DNA from: Smittia aterrima
Lineage: Eukaryota; Arthropoda; Insecta; Diptera; Chironomidae
NCBI GenBank assembly: GCA_033063855.1
Contig: CP093829.1
Span: forward strand, 14,105,537 to 14,169,536
Reading direction: 5' to 3'
DNA length: 64,000 bases
Below, in pieces: positions 24,346 through 37,133 of the stretch. Below the pieces are notes generated by a model that was not told the DNA's origin, did no database searches, and saw only the letters and a program-made list of their open reading frames with translations. Each line of letters starts with the position of its first letter. Within the stretch, counting starts at the first letter, position 1. Position numbers and translations under genes: made by a program.

Positions 24346-24685
24346 TGCTCAGACGGTACTGTAAGTTTGTACAACTCAATTGCTTAGCTCAAATTTATTT
24401 TTGATGTGAGAAGCAAAAATAAAATTGTGTAATTCTAAAAGCAGGGTGCTCAGCACTAAATCCTTACTGAAGAAATTTTCCTTTACGAGTCTATCAAGAT
24501 GGGAAACTTTTCACCCCGTGAAAATTTTCTCGAGACACAAACCCAAATTCCTTAAATATTTGAAGTTTTCGACTGGATTCAAAACAACATCAATCATATT
24601 TCTATGAAATGGATTTTTATTTCAAATTTAATGCATTTTCACACATTTTAGATCGTAGCGAATGTGAGAAGACTTAGAGGCAAGT
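24346..24685. promoter_or_regulatory. Gap between parcas start and RpL24 stop
   Basis: This 340-bp stretch contains the RpL24 3' UTR with AATAAA on the minus strand at 24616-24621, then the parcas promoter and 5' UTR. Both genes run on the minus strand, RpL24 upstream. Confidence 0.5.
24616..24621 (-). terminator. Poly(A) signal of RpL24
   Basis: AATAAA on the minus strand lies 65 bp after the RpL24 stop codon. Confidence 0.6.
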
Positions 24686-25313
24686 TTATCGTTTTCCTCC
24701 AACGCGTGGTGCGGCCTTTTGCTGTTTCTGGGCTGGTTTTGCCTTTGTTTTCGATGGTGCGGCCTTGGCCTTCTTATCAGCGGTCTTCGCCTTCTTTTGC
24801 TCCTTGGCAGCTCTAAAGATACACAAGTATTGAATAAAATCCCATTAATTTAGAGAAATGTAACTCACTTAATTGCCTGTTCACGTTGAGCCTTGCGGAC
24901 CTCTGGTTTCATATTTCTCTTGGCGTTGATGTCAGCCATGGTAGCACCGACAATAGCTCTGTGGCTCTTGACTGTGCGACGAGTACGCTTCTTGGTAGTC
25001 TCTTCCTCGAAACCCTTCTTGTGCTTGCGACGGTACAAGACGGTCCACTTAACTTTACGTGGGTTACGCTTCATCAAGAAGCTGCGCTCACACTTTTTGT
25101 TGATGAAAGTGAAGGTCTAAAAGAGATTTAAATGATAAGAAGAAAGTTTTCTCTCTCAATAATCGAACTCACTTTGCCATCAGCTTTGACCAATGTCTTT
25201 CCCATTCCAGGGTAGATTTTGTAGCCTGAGAAGACACAGAGACCGATCCTATAATAAAACGAGACATTAATACAAGTTCATTTTGAATAACTTCTTCAAA
25301 AAACTTACTTCAT
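24686..25313 (-). CDS. RpL24: 60S ribosomal protein L24 (eL24)
   Basis: Four exons are 25309-25313, 25173-25248, 24869-25116 and 24686-24812, giving 151 residues. The first coding exon holds only ATGAA. The eL24 signature FSGYKIYPGMGK is followed by TFTFINKKCERSFL, the basic run KRNPRKVKWTVLYRRKHKKG, and KPEVRKAQREQAIK. The Lys/Ala-rich tail ends PRVGGKR as in animal orthologues. The zinc-ribbon region keeps its Cys residues (LCVFSG and KKCE). It is a structural protein of the large subunit near the intersubunit bridge. The leader is probably split by a 5' UTR intron (25339-25537) and begins near a pyrimidine tract around 25560 that resembles a TOP start, the usual growth-regulated leader of ribosomal protein mRNAs. 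Confidence 0.97.
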
Positions 25314-28300
25314 GATGATTTCTTTCTGGAACTAACTCCTGAAATTGGAAAACAAAAATCTCAGGTTAGAAAAATTGTTTTGCACAAATTTATTTCAAAT
25401 AATTGAAGAGTTTCAAGCAAACGATTGATGAAAATATAAGAAATACATCTCTAATAAGTTATTTAACTTATTTTCAGTGGCGCTAATGCACGAAAAATCA
25501 CTAAAAATAATTAATTTTGTTTTACACGCGAACTTGCCTTGGAAACTTGAAGAAAAAGACTTGACGAAACAAATTTATTGAACGCGTGAACGAGAGGGGT
25601 AGCAATCTTTGAGTTATAAAATTACGTTAAAATTTTTACATTTCGAAATTTGAAATTAATGTTTCAGTTTTAGAAATACTCAATTCACAAATAAATCAAC
25701 AATATTTAATTCATTTTATTACTTGATTTTGAATTTGGTCTCCACTCCTTCGCAAAACTTCCTTCGCTTGACTTGTGGTGACAGTAAAACTTATTATGTT
25801 TTCTTTAATGCGTAAAGATCGCAATAGAATATTTTTTAAGTGATGCCAAGCCTTCATGAGAGTTTAAACTCGCCATAAATTATTTTACAGCTTTTAAATA
25901 ACATTTTTGCACTATTAAAACACAGTCAACCAAACGTTTGCACTAGACCGCAAATGCATCGTCGCTTCAAAATTATGAGGATAAGCAAGTGAGAAGTCTA
26001 TAGAAACTTTAAACTCCGACGGCCAAATAAAGCTTTTTTCGTTCGCACTTATTTTGCTTAAAATTGTTCTGACGGGAAATCGCTCTAAAATGTAGTCTAA
26101 TTGATTCTCAATAATACTCGAATTGAATTTCTATTGCTGTTTGCTTGTTCTGTGGGAAAAAATATAATTATCTATGGCTTTATTTAAAGTTTTACTCAAT
26201 CAACGGGAAATTAGCAATGTGGACGTGACAAAAATTTATACGAGATTACTCATCATTTTTAAGGACTTACAACTTTAGAGACCTTACAACTATGACGACC
26301 GAAATGAATGTCTTAAATATTATGTTCTAGCTCTATCACGATTGGTCGAAAATTTCCATAAAATTAAATCTTTCATTGGTTGAGTTAAAAAGGAAATGAT
26401 AACGATGGAAAGAGAAGTAAAGATTTGATGAAAAAAATCTTGGAAAATTAGAACTGAAGATAAAATTGATTCAGCGTAGTTTGTCCGAAGAAGTGTCGAT
26501 TCACTGTCGGAGTCGTAGGTTATTCCAACTACGTCAGACTCTTAACAACTTGTGATGAATAACAATTAGTTTTCATACACATATTTTTAACCAAACAATA
26601 TATGAGTGTAATTATTAATGTCAAAGCTACAAGCAGTGCAAACGACTCGATGATTTTTACAAGAAATTACTGAAATTAAATGTTCAAATTGAATTGATGA
26701 ATAAAAAAATTGAATTTGAAGATATCAGTAGCAAACCGCAAAAACCGCGATTCTTTTAACAACCTTCTTCTGTTAATTCCTTTAAGTACTGATCAACCAG
26801 ATGGAAACTTGAATTTCTTTTTTAATTTCTCTTACTTCGATCATTTCCATTCCGACGGATAGCTTTCGAAAGGTGTTAGAAAACGAGCGCTTGGGAAGAT
26901 TTATTAAATTGTTGTTCAAGCGGGTTTCGCCAAACGCCGACTTCGGAGTTCTAAAATCTCAAACTAAAATTAGAGCCGTAAATCACATTCACATACATTG
27001 TTGTGTCACATTTTGTCAGATATTCTCTTGCAAAGCGAACGCAGAGCAGCGGTCAAGTCGTAAGAAGTGCAAACATAAAATTAACCGAAAGGGAAAATAA
27101 ATTAAAAATAAGCGTAAAAGCGACGGCTTTAAGCGCTCATTGATTGATTTAAATGGTGTTAACTTTGTTATGTTGCATCGCAATGCTGCAAAATCGTCTG
27201 TTGATTTATCATAAACCGTCGATGCTCGAAGAAATCATCGAGAAGGAAGAGAGCGAGTTTTTTCTTCGCTTGCTTCATTCATAACTTTTCTAAGGCTTGA
27301 TCGATGTTCCACACTCTTCTTGAATGAAATCTTAAACTAATCATTCGTATCGATGCACAAGCCACAAGTTCGACATTTAAAGTTTATCTCAACGCGAATG
27401 TCATTTAATATTATGCTTCGAAGTACGACAAGAGGATGTTCAAAAGTCTTTCTTTTCACGAGACGAGATTTTGCAGAGACAAACATCCGATTATTCCAGC
27501 AAGCTACGCGATGAAATTGAGATCTTACACCGGGCTCAGTCGAATGTGAAATTATTTATTGACCGAGCAGTATCGAGTGATGACTCCCTAGCTGCTTGTT
27601 GCATCATATAAGATATAAAGTTTCACGAATGCACTATAGATTAGCATTTCAAACGACATCGAGGATGAAACTGCTATCGCTTCTTGAAGTCAGTCGTGCG
27701 TTCATCAAAAGAGATCAAAGATCAATAATGAATAAAAATTACAAAACAACTTTTTCTCTCACTCTCTTTTTCCTTGCACCAAAGAACTGTAAAGTGTAAT
27801 TGCAATCGATCCAATTTTAGCTCATAATTTGAATTATATTCCGTCGAATGCATTTCATCTTTTCCGCATTTTCTGTGATCAATCGAAGGAAATCAGTCGA
27901 GTGTGAAGGAAATGCAAGAAAAACTCCGTTGAATTTTAATGACTTATGATAACATTTTTTCTTTGCAAAGAGAGGTGAATACCAACCATTCAGACAACTC
28001 AACTGTAATTAATCGAAGGCAATAAGAGACTTGAAAATTTGTTTTATCGTTTGATTTTTATTTTGGATACAAAATTAATATATTTTCTACTTAATTCATA
28101 AAACGAGTTTTATTTCCTAGAATTATCTTCTTTAACTCTTTGTGAGCAGACAAGTTTAAAAATCCAAGTAAGCATAAATTTACTTACAAGCCTCGCAAAT
28201 CTTTCTAATGAAAGTTAACTTTCTATGAAGCAGGTTAAATGGAAATCTTATCAATGATGTTTCCAAATTTAATAGAAGGAACTTCTTCAAGAAATAATAA

Positions 28301-28323
28301 AATATGTCAGCTTAACGTTTTAT
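25314..28323. other. 3 kb gap between the Runx gene and RpL24
   Basis: The right part is the Runx 3' side and the left part (25314-25600) the RpL24 leader and promoter. I see no coding exons, RNA genes or mobile elements in between. A short imperfect hairpin at about 26514-26545 was noted but is weak. Confidence 0.45.
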
Positions 28324-31300
28324 TTAATAGGGCCGCCATACACTTTGATCTCCTGACTCATGATCTGCGACTGCTTGCTCTTGGTGCTTTATGCTGTCTT
28401 CTTCTTGTGCAATCATCGCGTTCTCAGAAATTTCTAATCCGTTCGTTCGATGACTGCCGGCTGTTGAGGCGACAGAATTAATAGGAAATGAGCTAGTATC
28501 TGATTGAAGCGCTGCTCCTGTACCTCCTAAGTATTGTTCTACAAGTTTATCGCTCCCATGTAGGTGAAGATGTATTTGATTTTGGTTGACTGTTGAGTAG
28601 AGTTGCGGATAAAGTACCATAGTCGTTTGTGCTGAAGGAGTAGCTACTGCAGGGTATTGTGGTTGAGAAGCGGTTTGACAAGGATATTGGTACCCGTTAT
28701 AGCCATAATTGTACTGTTCCATCTCATTTGATGACCATGGCGTGAGTGGTGTGAACTGTGCGCTGTTATATGCTGAAGCGTTCTGTGCTGAAGATCCACA
28801 GTGATATTCAGATGGATTATAAGCGAGTCCATCGTTAGGAATCGATGCTGGCAAAACACTTGATTGCTCGTAAGAATGTGGGAATGGAGTGTATGCCGAA
28901 CCGACAGCTGGTGACGAATATCCTGTCCATTCAGCAGCTCCCATTAAGCTATTTTCTGCAAAAGAAAACAAATATATTGATTTTGCTGATGTTGCATGCG
29001 TCTCATCATTATATAATTTTAAATGGACCCGCGAGTAAATTATCGACTCGATAATAATAATAAAATTTTAATGAAAACTTTTCATTCGACATCTGATATC
29101 GATAAAGTAGGTGACGTTATGGTTCGCGATAAAGCGCATAAACTTGATTTACGCCATCACATGTCGTAACATTCACTGTATTGCGAACTTCCATTTCTAC
29201 CGAGACCGGAAATATCAGACAATTTGTCAAACATTAGTCTAAAGGCAAAAGAATGTTATCGCGCATAAATCTTGTTGGAACGAGCCCACACGAGTCCAAT
29301 CCAGAAATAATTTTAATCAGTGTCGTGTCGATTATTTTCTCATCATCATTAGAAAAATTGACTTTGGAGCCGCAGATGAAAGGATTTCACATTCCCTTTG
29401 CCGAAATATTCTTTGAGATGTATTTTATTCATTAATAAAAACGATAATCGTGTGTGAGGTCTTTGAAATTTTTTCTAATTTTTTTAAAAGCTTATGGCGT
29501 TTGACAATCTTAAAACTTGTTGTCACGTATGGTGAAGATATTCAACTAACATTTACATATTTTGTGCTCTATTAGTTCCCACCGATTAATCGATTCCCGG
29601 AATCACGTCTTGAATCTATTTTGGTTTTAGTGCCTTCCACGGAAAGCATTTTAATGATATTTCACGATGTGAAATTATTTCGATTATTTCTTTGATAGCC
29701 ATCAATAATTAGTTGATTTTTGAACAAATCAATAAGGATTCAACAATATTAATGTCTTAATTTCTTTGGTATGTGACTAAAAAATGCTGATATAAAGTTT
29801 TACAGCATAAGAATTTTTTGTCGCAACGCACTTCAAGTATAAAGTTTCACTGCGATGAAACAGATACAATTTCATAATCATTGAGGTAAAAAATTTGTTT
29901 AAAATCATCCAGCAGCATGATTATGTTCTTGGCAGTGACGTAGATTTAGTTGAGATACTGCAGACTTTACAACAACTCAAACTTCAATTTCAATCCGAAA
30001 ATCCATTTTTGTGTGAAATAAGAAAATGTACAAATTAAACTTAGAAGGAAAATTGAAATATTAATTAGAAATTGAAATTTGAGTAGAATTGTTGCAATTT
30101 CTTTCGTAATCGAAACATGATGTTTTATTCTCCTTTACATAAGTTTTTTTCGTCTGCTTCGAGTGTAAAACAAAATATCTTCTTATTTAATCGCATTTGC
30201 CGAAAAATATAAAGAAATCATAATTTAAATTCAATCGATATGCTGCGAGAATTTTTCATTCATTTGTAAAGAAAATAAAGGAAGGAAGAGAAAAGAAATA
30301 CGAGTTTACACGAGTTGAGTGCAATAACAGCATTAATCGCAACGGACGAGGAAAGGAGAATAAAATAATTTAGTTTCGGATGAAGGAAAATTGCAGTCGT
30401 GTGAAGGATGCCGGGTGCGCAGGTAGCTGACCACGGATGAGCTTAAGACACCACCAATTTAAAAACCAACCTTTTAACCCAAATTACCGAACGATGTAGC
30501 TTGATAAATGATCTCAATGCTTCACTTTGCTTTCGCAGTTTTATTTACCTTGTATTTGTGGTGCATTCGGCTTGTAGCCGCACTCGATTGCAGGAACGTT
30601 TGAGTTGGAAGTGTGATTAGACGACGAGTTATTGTTCAATTGCGACAAGGACTTCCGTCGGAATGGCTCCAAATCTCTCAAATACGGTGTCTCGAGTAGA
30701 CGTTGATTAAGACTAAATGTCCGCAGTTGATGGCTTCCAGGCGATGGGGCTGTTGATCGAAGGCAAAATCAGTATGCAATCACTCAATCAATGTAAAATA
30801 AATAAATCGTGCAAGGAAATTGGACTTTGTGCAACCGAACAATTAATTCATCGTTTCCGAATTCTTAATTGTCGAACATCAACAGAAATATTGTCTCCAC
30901 AAAACTCATTCGACTCCGGATATGGTGTAGGTCAGTTCTTTCATTATTCATCACATTCACATCATGTGTGTGTCGGCTCGAAATCGTGGAAGCGATTTTA
31001 TCACAATGTGATTAAAGTGACCGAGAAAAATTCTCACGTTTCTCTTATCAAATAAATTCAAAACAGAAAGAAGACAAAACAAACAAGCTATGGGAAAATT
31101 GATAAGTCGACGACTTTAAAAAAATTTAAACTTCATTCCTAATCGAAATGGAACCCCAGAGACCCGGGATAATCACGGTCGAGCCTCGAATGAGCGGCAG
31201 CATTCCAATATGCAATTTGCTGTAATTTGAAGATAAATGATTGGAACTAACGTTTTTGAGTTCTCTAGTCCTGTCAACTGTCCCTCCCATTCAACAACTT

Positions 31301-33449
31301 CATTGTGCATTTTGTAATTTTCCGTATGATTCAAATTCCCTTGTGCGAAAAGACATCAAAAATAAAAGGTCATTTGACAAAATCTATTTCGCAATATGCA
31401 GAATGCAATTTTACAATCTCGGGGATGTCGACAGGAGCTCGTATGGGGAGAAAATTAAAAGAGAATGATGATTTTTGGGCTAGTTAATGCACCGGGAAAT
31501 TGGACGATCTAATCCAGAAGAAAGCATCCAAAATGTAAATGGAATAGATTGGGAGGCTTTGGATGGGGCGCATTCAACCCTCTGTCGAAAGCAGAAATGT
31601 GAACATGAAATGTTAAATAGAAAACGTCATAAAGACAGGTCGGTTATCTGTTTGCACTCTATACTTTTAATCAAAAAGCTCGGTGGGAATTCTGAAACTG
31701 CATTTGAAGTCAATTATCTTCTTTTCTGACTGCTTTGACTTTTGTTTTCTGCAACAAACAGATGACTGTTGAAAAGGATTGCGTGTGATTGAAGTGAATA
31801 TAATGAAAATATGATTAGCTTCATGGAAGAACTAAATTTTTGCTAATGAACTGCTGTCTATCACCACATGGCAAGCGCGTAAGGAATTGTTACGAAAGTT
31901 AAATGACTTACAATTCTTACTTCTTGGTTCTCGCGGTCCATCTACGGTGACTTTTATTGCTTTCGTGTAAGTCGTCACTTGTGGCGGTGACGTTGAGATA
32001 GTAATGGTTAAAGTAAAGCTTTTTCCTATCGGGGAGAAAAAAGAAATCATTGAGATCGCTATTCAAATGAGAGACAAACACGATGATAAATTCACAACAA
32101 TATTTTAATTTTGTGTTAACAATTTCGAGTGTTTAACGCAATATAATGAGACGCTGTCGTGTCAAAAGGTTGAATAATGTAATGATCGTTGTAAAGTGAA
32201 GTCGAAGCATCCAACAAAATGTGCGCGCGGCATTGAAATCACTTTTGAGCTCAGAATTGAAATATTAGAAGAAATTTTTCATCGTGCAAAGCATAAAAAC
32301 TGCTTTGAATTCTAGTTTTTCGAGCATTGTCTCTTGTTTTTGATGAATTAATCTTGTTTTGATGTTGAAGCAAGTCCGATGAAAAAGATTCCAAGCAGTT
32401 CAAAAGGAGAAAAAAATATATTCGGGTCTCTTTTGACTTTTAGTTCACAAATGAGTTTCAAAGCATCAAAATAAAACTTTCTTTCTTTCAGTTCAAATGC
32501 TAGAAAATGGTCATTAAAACTTATCATTGTGAATCAGAATAGAAAAAAAGAGTTGAAACGAAAACAAAAGATGATGAACGGAGTTTTTAATGCGAGTCAC
32601 GTGCGTCCTTTGATTTACCGCCGGCATGAAGGGACGAAATTTAATCGCACTCATTTAAAAACTGTTAAGTTGACGAAACAATAACGTTTGATGAATAATC
32701 TGGACCATATTAAAATATGATCGAATTAAGTGAGTAATATTTTTAAAAAATCATTACACTTGATGGTTTGCTTTGGAATTTTGAATTTAGTATTCATCAA
32801 TATCCATTGAAGTTTTAGTAATACAATGAGATTAAATTGTCTTTGTTAAACAACCGTCGGCCGGTGAAAAAATATTTTTAAACAACTCGATTTAGGCATG
32901 TGAATGATTCACCGGAATTTATGTGTCACTTAGTAAATTTAATCAAAAACTGACCTCGTCCAGATCGTCCAACGAATCTCAAATCGTTAAATTTCGCCAC
33001 CTGATTTTTCATTGGTGCCGTTGCATTTCTAAGTTCGCCGTGATAGTTCTCGTCGTTTCCCGCCCTCACCGAGACTAGAGTTCCATCAACAATATCACCG
33101 AGAGCAACAACTTTAAATGCAACTGGCAGAGTTTTATTTGATCGCCAGTGCGTCGGCAATGCTGAACATAAGAAATAAGGACTTCCTGTGCGAACTGTAA
33201 TGATGATCGTTTTAAAAATGATTCTAGAGCTTTATCACAACACTTACTACCTAATTCATTTGGAAATTCTTCTTGAGCTCTTAAAACCATACGCTCAGTC
33301 CACCAAAATTCATTTGTATTTTGCGACTTTGGTGGCGATGCGCTACTACTGTTGGTCGTATTTGAGTTGTCTTCCACCAACATATCGCGCTTTATCCAAT
33401 CACTATTAAATCTTTCAGTTACAGACTCTGCCGAGTGGGGCAGATGCAT
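28324..33449 (-). CDS. Runx-family (Runt domain) transcription factor
   Basis: Five exons are 33251-33449, 32955-33194, 31912-32025, 30549-30749 and 28324-28955, giving 461 residues. The Runt domain covers about residues 47-182: WWTERMVLRAQEEFPNEL, RTGSPYFLC, LPTHWRSNKTLPVAFKVVAL, AGNDENY, RFVGRSGRGKSFTLTI and VDGPREPRSK. It binds DNA (TGYGGT) with CBF-beta partners (Brother/Big brother). A second conserved block HQLRTF..QRLLE..YLRDLEPFRRKS follows. The Tyr/Gln-rich tail ends VWRPY, the Groucho-recruiting motif. Start codon 33449 (MHLP) lies just inside an exon whose acceptor is at 33480, so a distal 5' exon or promoter is likely. Insects have four Runx paralogues (runt, lozenge, RunxA, RunxB); I cannot assign this one. 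Introns reach 1.6 kb. Confidence 0.93.
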
Positions 33450-36400
33450 TCGACCACAATTTCTTGGAGCTATTGTGTCTAAAGATATTTTGCAAATATA
33501 ATAACTTTTTTCACTCAAAAAACTATTTATTAGGTGTCTGTTTTTTAGAAAAACTGCATTCGAAGCTTTTTTATTTTGAATTTATTTTAAAAAAGGATTT
33601 TTTCACTCGATTTTCCTAATTTCCGTTACTTTCTTTAGTCGTTTAAATCTTTTTCTTTAATTATTTCATATCCTCTAACTTTTTCTCCTTTTCCTTTCAG
33701 GTTTGACTAAAAACTTTAGAATAACACAAAACCGCACCAACCACGAGAGGCAGCAAAGAATGAATGAAACTTCAATTCAGAAAAGTTTGAAACAGAGCTC
33801 TCCTCTTGCTTTTGTGTTTGTGCACAACGACACCAACAAAAGGGGAATTTCCAGAGAGACTTTCGAAGAGAAGAAAATATTACGCGATCATTTGCTCGCT
33901 GTCTTAGAAAACCTGCTTAGGTTTAGGATATTTGATGATAACACAGAGCTTTGAAACTTCTTAGATAACTTGAATATTTTTTCTTGAAAGTTTCTTTCTC
34001 TCACATTCAATCACTGTGTACGGGCAAGTGAAATCATGCTGTAAGCTTTATTTCACACTTGAATAATTTTACTTCATTTCCATTTTGCATAAGAAAAATG
34101 TGCGGGAAACATGAAATGCAGTGGAATTACTTTAATCATGTGAAGATTGCTTTCGGAATCAATTGAAAAAAATTAACTTCGAAATAAAAACTTTCAAAAT
34201 AAAAACAGTTTTCCAATGTTTACCTCGATAAACGATCTTTGATCTGTTTTTCCTGTTACGCATTTTTTCGATGAAAATAACAATGAAACATGAATCTAGC
34301 GATGGCCCTTAATTCGTCAAAATCTCTCGCAGAACAACCTGTCAAAGTTCGTCTGCAATCGGAACTTGAAAGTAGACCTATCAACTACAAAAGGTTTTAA
34401 TTCTCCATCGACAAAACCAATAAATACCAGATTGCGGTTAAAATGAATCGATTAATGTTTTCAGATTTTTTTGTACGACTGCAAATATCCTTTCATGAAA
34501 AATTCATGATATCGCTTACGAATATTGCGAGGGGAAATTTGTCACAGGTTGTGCGACTTACTCAAGTTATCATCATGATTATTATTTGCATGAAGATGAA
34601 ATGGTCATCCAAATAATTTTAAAGCCTTGAGAAATGAATTTACAATGCATCAATCATATGCTTTCGTTTCGGATTGAACTGTATTTAATGACAGTGTCTG
34701 TTGCAATTTTAGACACTGAACTCTGTGAAATCGTGCTTTGTTTACGGTCTGTTGTTGTTGCGTGTCTTCCATTGCACGCAAGCGATCGGCTCCTTTTTAG
34801 ACGTTCCTAAGCATAGCATCTGTTGAATGTCGAATGCACATCGCTTTCATTATTGATAACAATATTTAATGAGTCGTCTCTTACAAATTAAATGGTAGAA
34901 CGGATCATAATATTGTGAAACGGAATCGACTTAATGATATCCTTTGCGTGAAAAAGAGGAAGAACTAATCTGACAATTATTCGGGTGAGAGATGTAGGTT
35001 GAAGTGTTAATTGGTTTATCGAATATTTGAATGCTTCGCGCGATAAAATCGACGAAACCTCAAATTTTACATGTGCTATCGGTTGAAATTTCTCACAACT
35101 ATTTTTTTCTTCCCACGTTGCCGCTTATCATAATTTTTTAAGAATATAGACTTAGATTTGCTTTTTGCTTTCAACAAAGAAACTTGAGAATCAAGGCGAA
35201 AACTTTTGCGTTTCTCTCGACTTCCTCTCAACTGTAATGAAGTATACAACGACTCGATTATTAGTATGAAAGTAATTTAAGAGAACATCATCATTCATAA
35301 GGCTTCGAACATGCATCCGTTATTGGACGTAATGCAGTTCAGTTGTAAAGTGATCCGAAAATGTATAATTTTCAAATAATCTTCATGCTTTAAAATATCT
35401 ATCAGCATCACGACTTCATTTTTGTTCATGATATTTGTTGTAAAAGTGACACTCAGAGAACTTAATTATTTAGCAAAAATGATGAAAGTCGCAATGAAAA
35501 CTCTTTTCATCTCTCGCATCGTGTTTCTTAAGCGCGTCTGGAAATTGCGATCATAAAAATGTTGCGGTTGAGCGCGAAAATCATAAACTCTTTTCCTCTC
35601 TCCCATTCATTCATAAAAGTTGCAATCAATATAAAACCATTTTTATGCCGATGGTTTTCTGACTGTTCAATGATACCATCGAGTTTAAAGTCTTGCACTT
35701 AACCACAATTATTTCAGAAATGGCGGTTTCATCTTCAGTCGCTTGCTGCAGTTGTAAGAAGGCGTTGTTGAAATTTAATGAAAAATTCCGAAAACAATTT
35801 TTCTGAGACGGCCAAGCCAGATCGAGCAGACAAAGTGCTGCCATGATTTTCATAAATATGATGCGTGCGCCTTTTTGTGGCGTTGGATCCGCTGTGGTTC
35901 GATCTGTCTAACTTACTCAATGACTAAATTTTATCGATTATCTAAATCAGATTTAATCGCTCAAAAATTTCAAAAACTTAAGTTTGTGTTCATGACATCA
36001 TTTAATTAATATTCGAGTTACTTCCCACCCTTCTCCCGTCCAGAACTTTTGATTTTCTCCCCTTTCATGGAATTTCTCGCTGCGACAGTGCGACATGTTT
36101 TGAAGCATGTCAATTAATAAATAATTTTCTTGTCATAATATTTTTGCGATAAACACTTTGGCATTTACGGAAAACATTTTAAGATTAAGACTTCTAAATG
36201 ATAAAATTCCAAGCGTCATTAATCAAAATATGTTTTAGAAAGTTGTCCTTTCGTAAAATCTGATTTCACCGTCGCAACTCAAGCATTTCTCGCTTGATTG
36301 ACTTATTAGAAAAATATTTCTCTCGTCGAAACCATAAGACTTTGTAATTGAATATTCAATATTGAGCCAAGATTATTTTTTTACTGAAAATTGCGAAGAG

Positions 36401-37133
36401 AAATCGCCAAAAACAAACTTTTCAATCCCTTAAGAATGTTCCAATTGATCTGGTATGCTGAAACAAAAATCAAATAGCGAAAATGCCAGATCGATAATTT
36501 GTCACATTTTTCGTTGAGGAAACTTCAAGCTTAGAGCCAAGGTAAAAATGATAAGGTAATTTAAAACAGTCAGGCTTTTCCTGTACCAAAAAATTAGATT
36601 CAAAGGAAAATAAAGGAATTTCGTAGTGAACCAGATAAAACATATTCGACCAATTTTTATTCTCAGTTTATTAAAATGATGTATTTAAAGATAGTGAATA
36701 CAAAACACTGACCGTTCAAATCATGAAGGAAACACAAAGCAACTTAAAATAAAATTACATTATCCTGCAAATTGTCTTTTTAGTTGCGAAATGAATACGC
36801 GATCATCGATGACGCATAACAGAATATACTTTGATATTGCCCACTGCAATGTGATCTGGTGAAATGGATTTTCAAACATTCACATCGACTTTTGATCTTC
36901 ATTAGAGAATTTCATTTAAGATGTCACACCTAAGAAGTTTTCGCGTCTCAATTGATGTAAATTTGTAGCAAAAGCTCACTTTAAACAGCAACCATACTCC
37001 AAATAAAATTATTCAAATCAAGGACTTGACAACAGATACCGAGATAAAATGATAATTAAACATTAAACAAATACTTTTCACCAAGCATACAATTTCGGTT
37101 TTACTTTGTATGGATCGTACAAAAATCTGAGAT
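33450..37133. other. 3.7 kb upstream region of the Runx gene
   Basis: No coding exons were recognised. An acceptor ending at 33480 (minus strand) shows that transcription of the Runx gene starts further right, so part of this stretch is probably a 5' UTR intron plus promoter and enhancers. The end near 37133 is the Kr-h2 3' UTR. A small 8-bp perfect stem-loop lies at 34693-34719. The rest shows no repeat or element I recognise. Confidence 0.45.

Noticed and set aside
26514..26545. Short hairpin in the gap between RpL24 and Runx
   Set aside because: The arms need a four-base bulge and pair over only about 12 positions; such structures are common in AT-rich intergenic DNA.
34693..34719. 8-bp perfect stem-loop upstream of the Runx gene
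   Set aside because: Too short to separate from chance, and without a lower stem.
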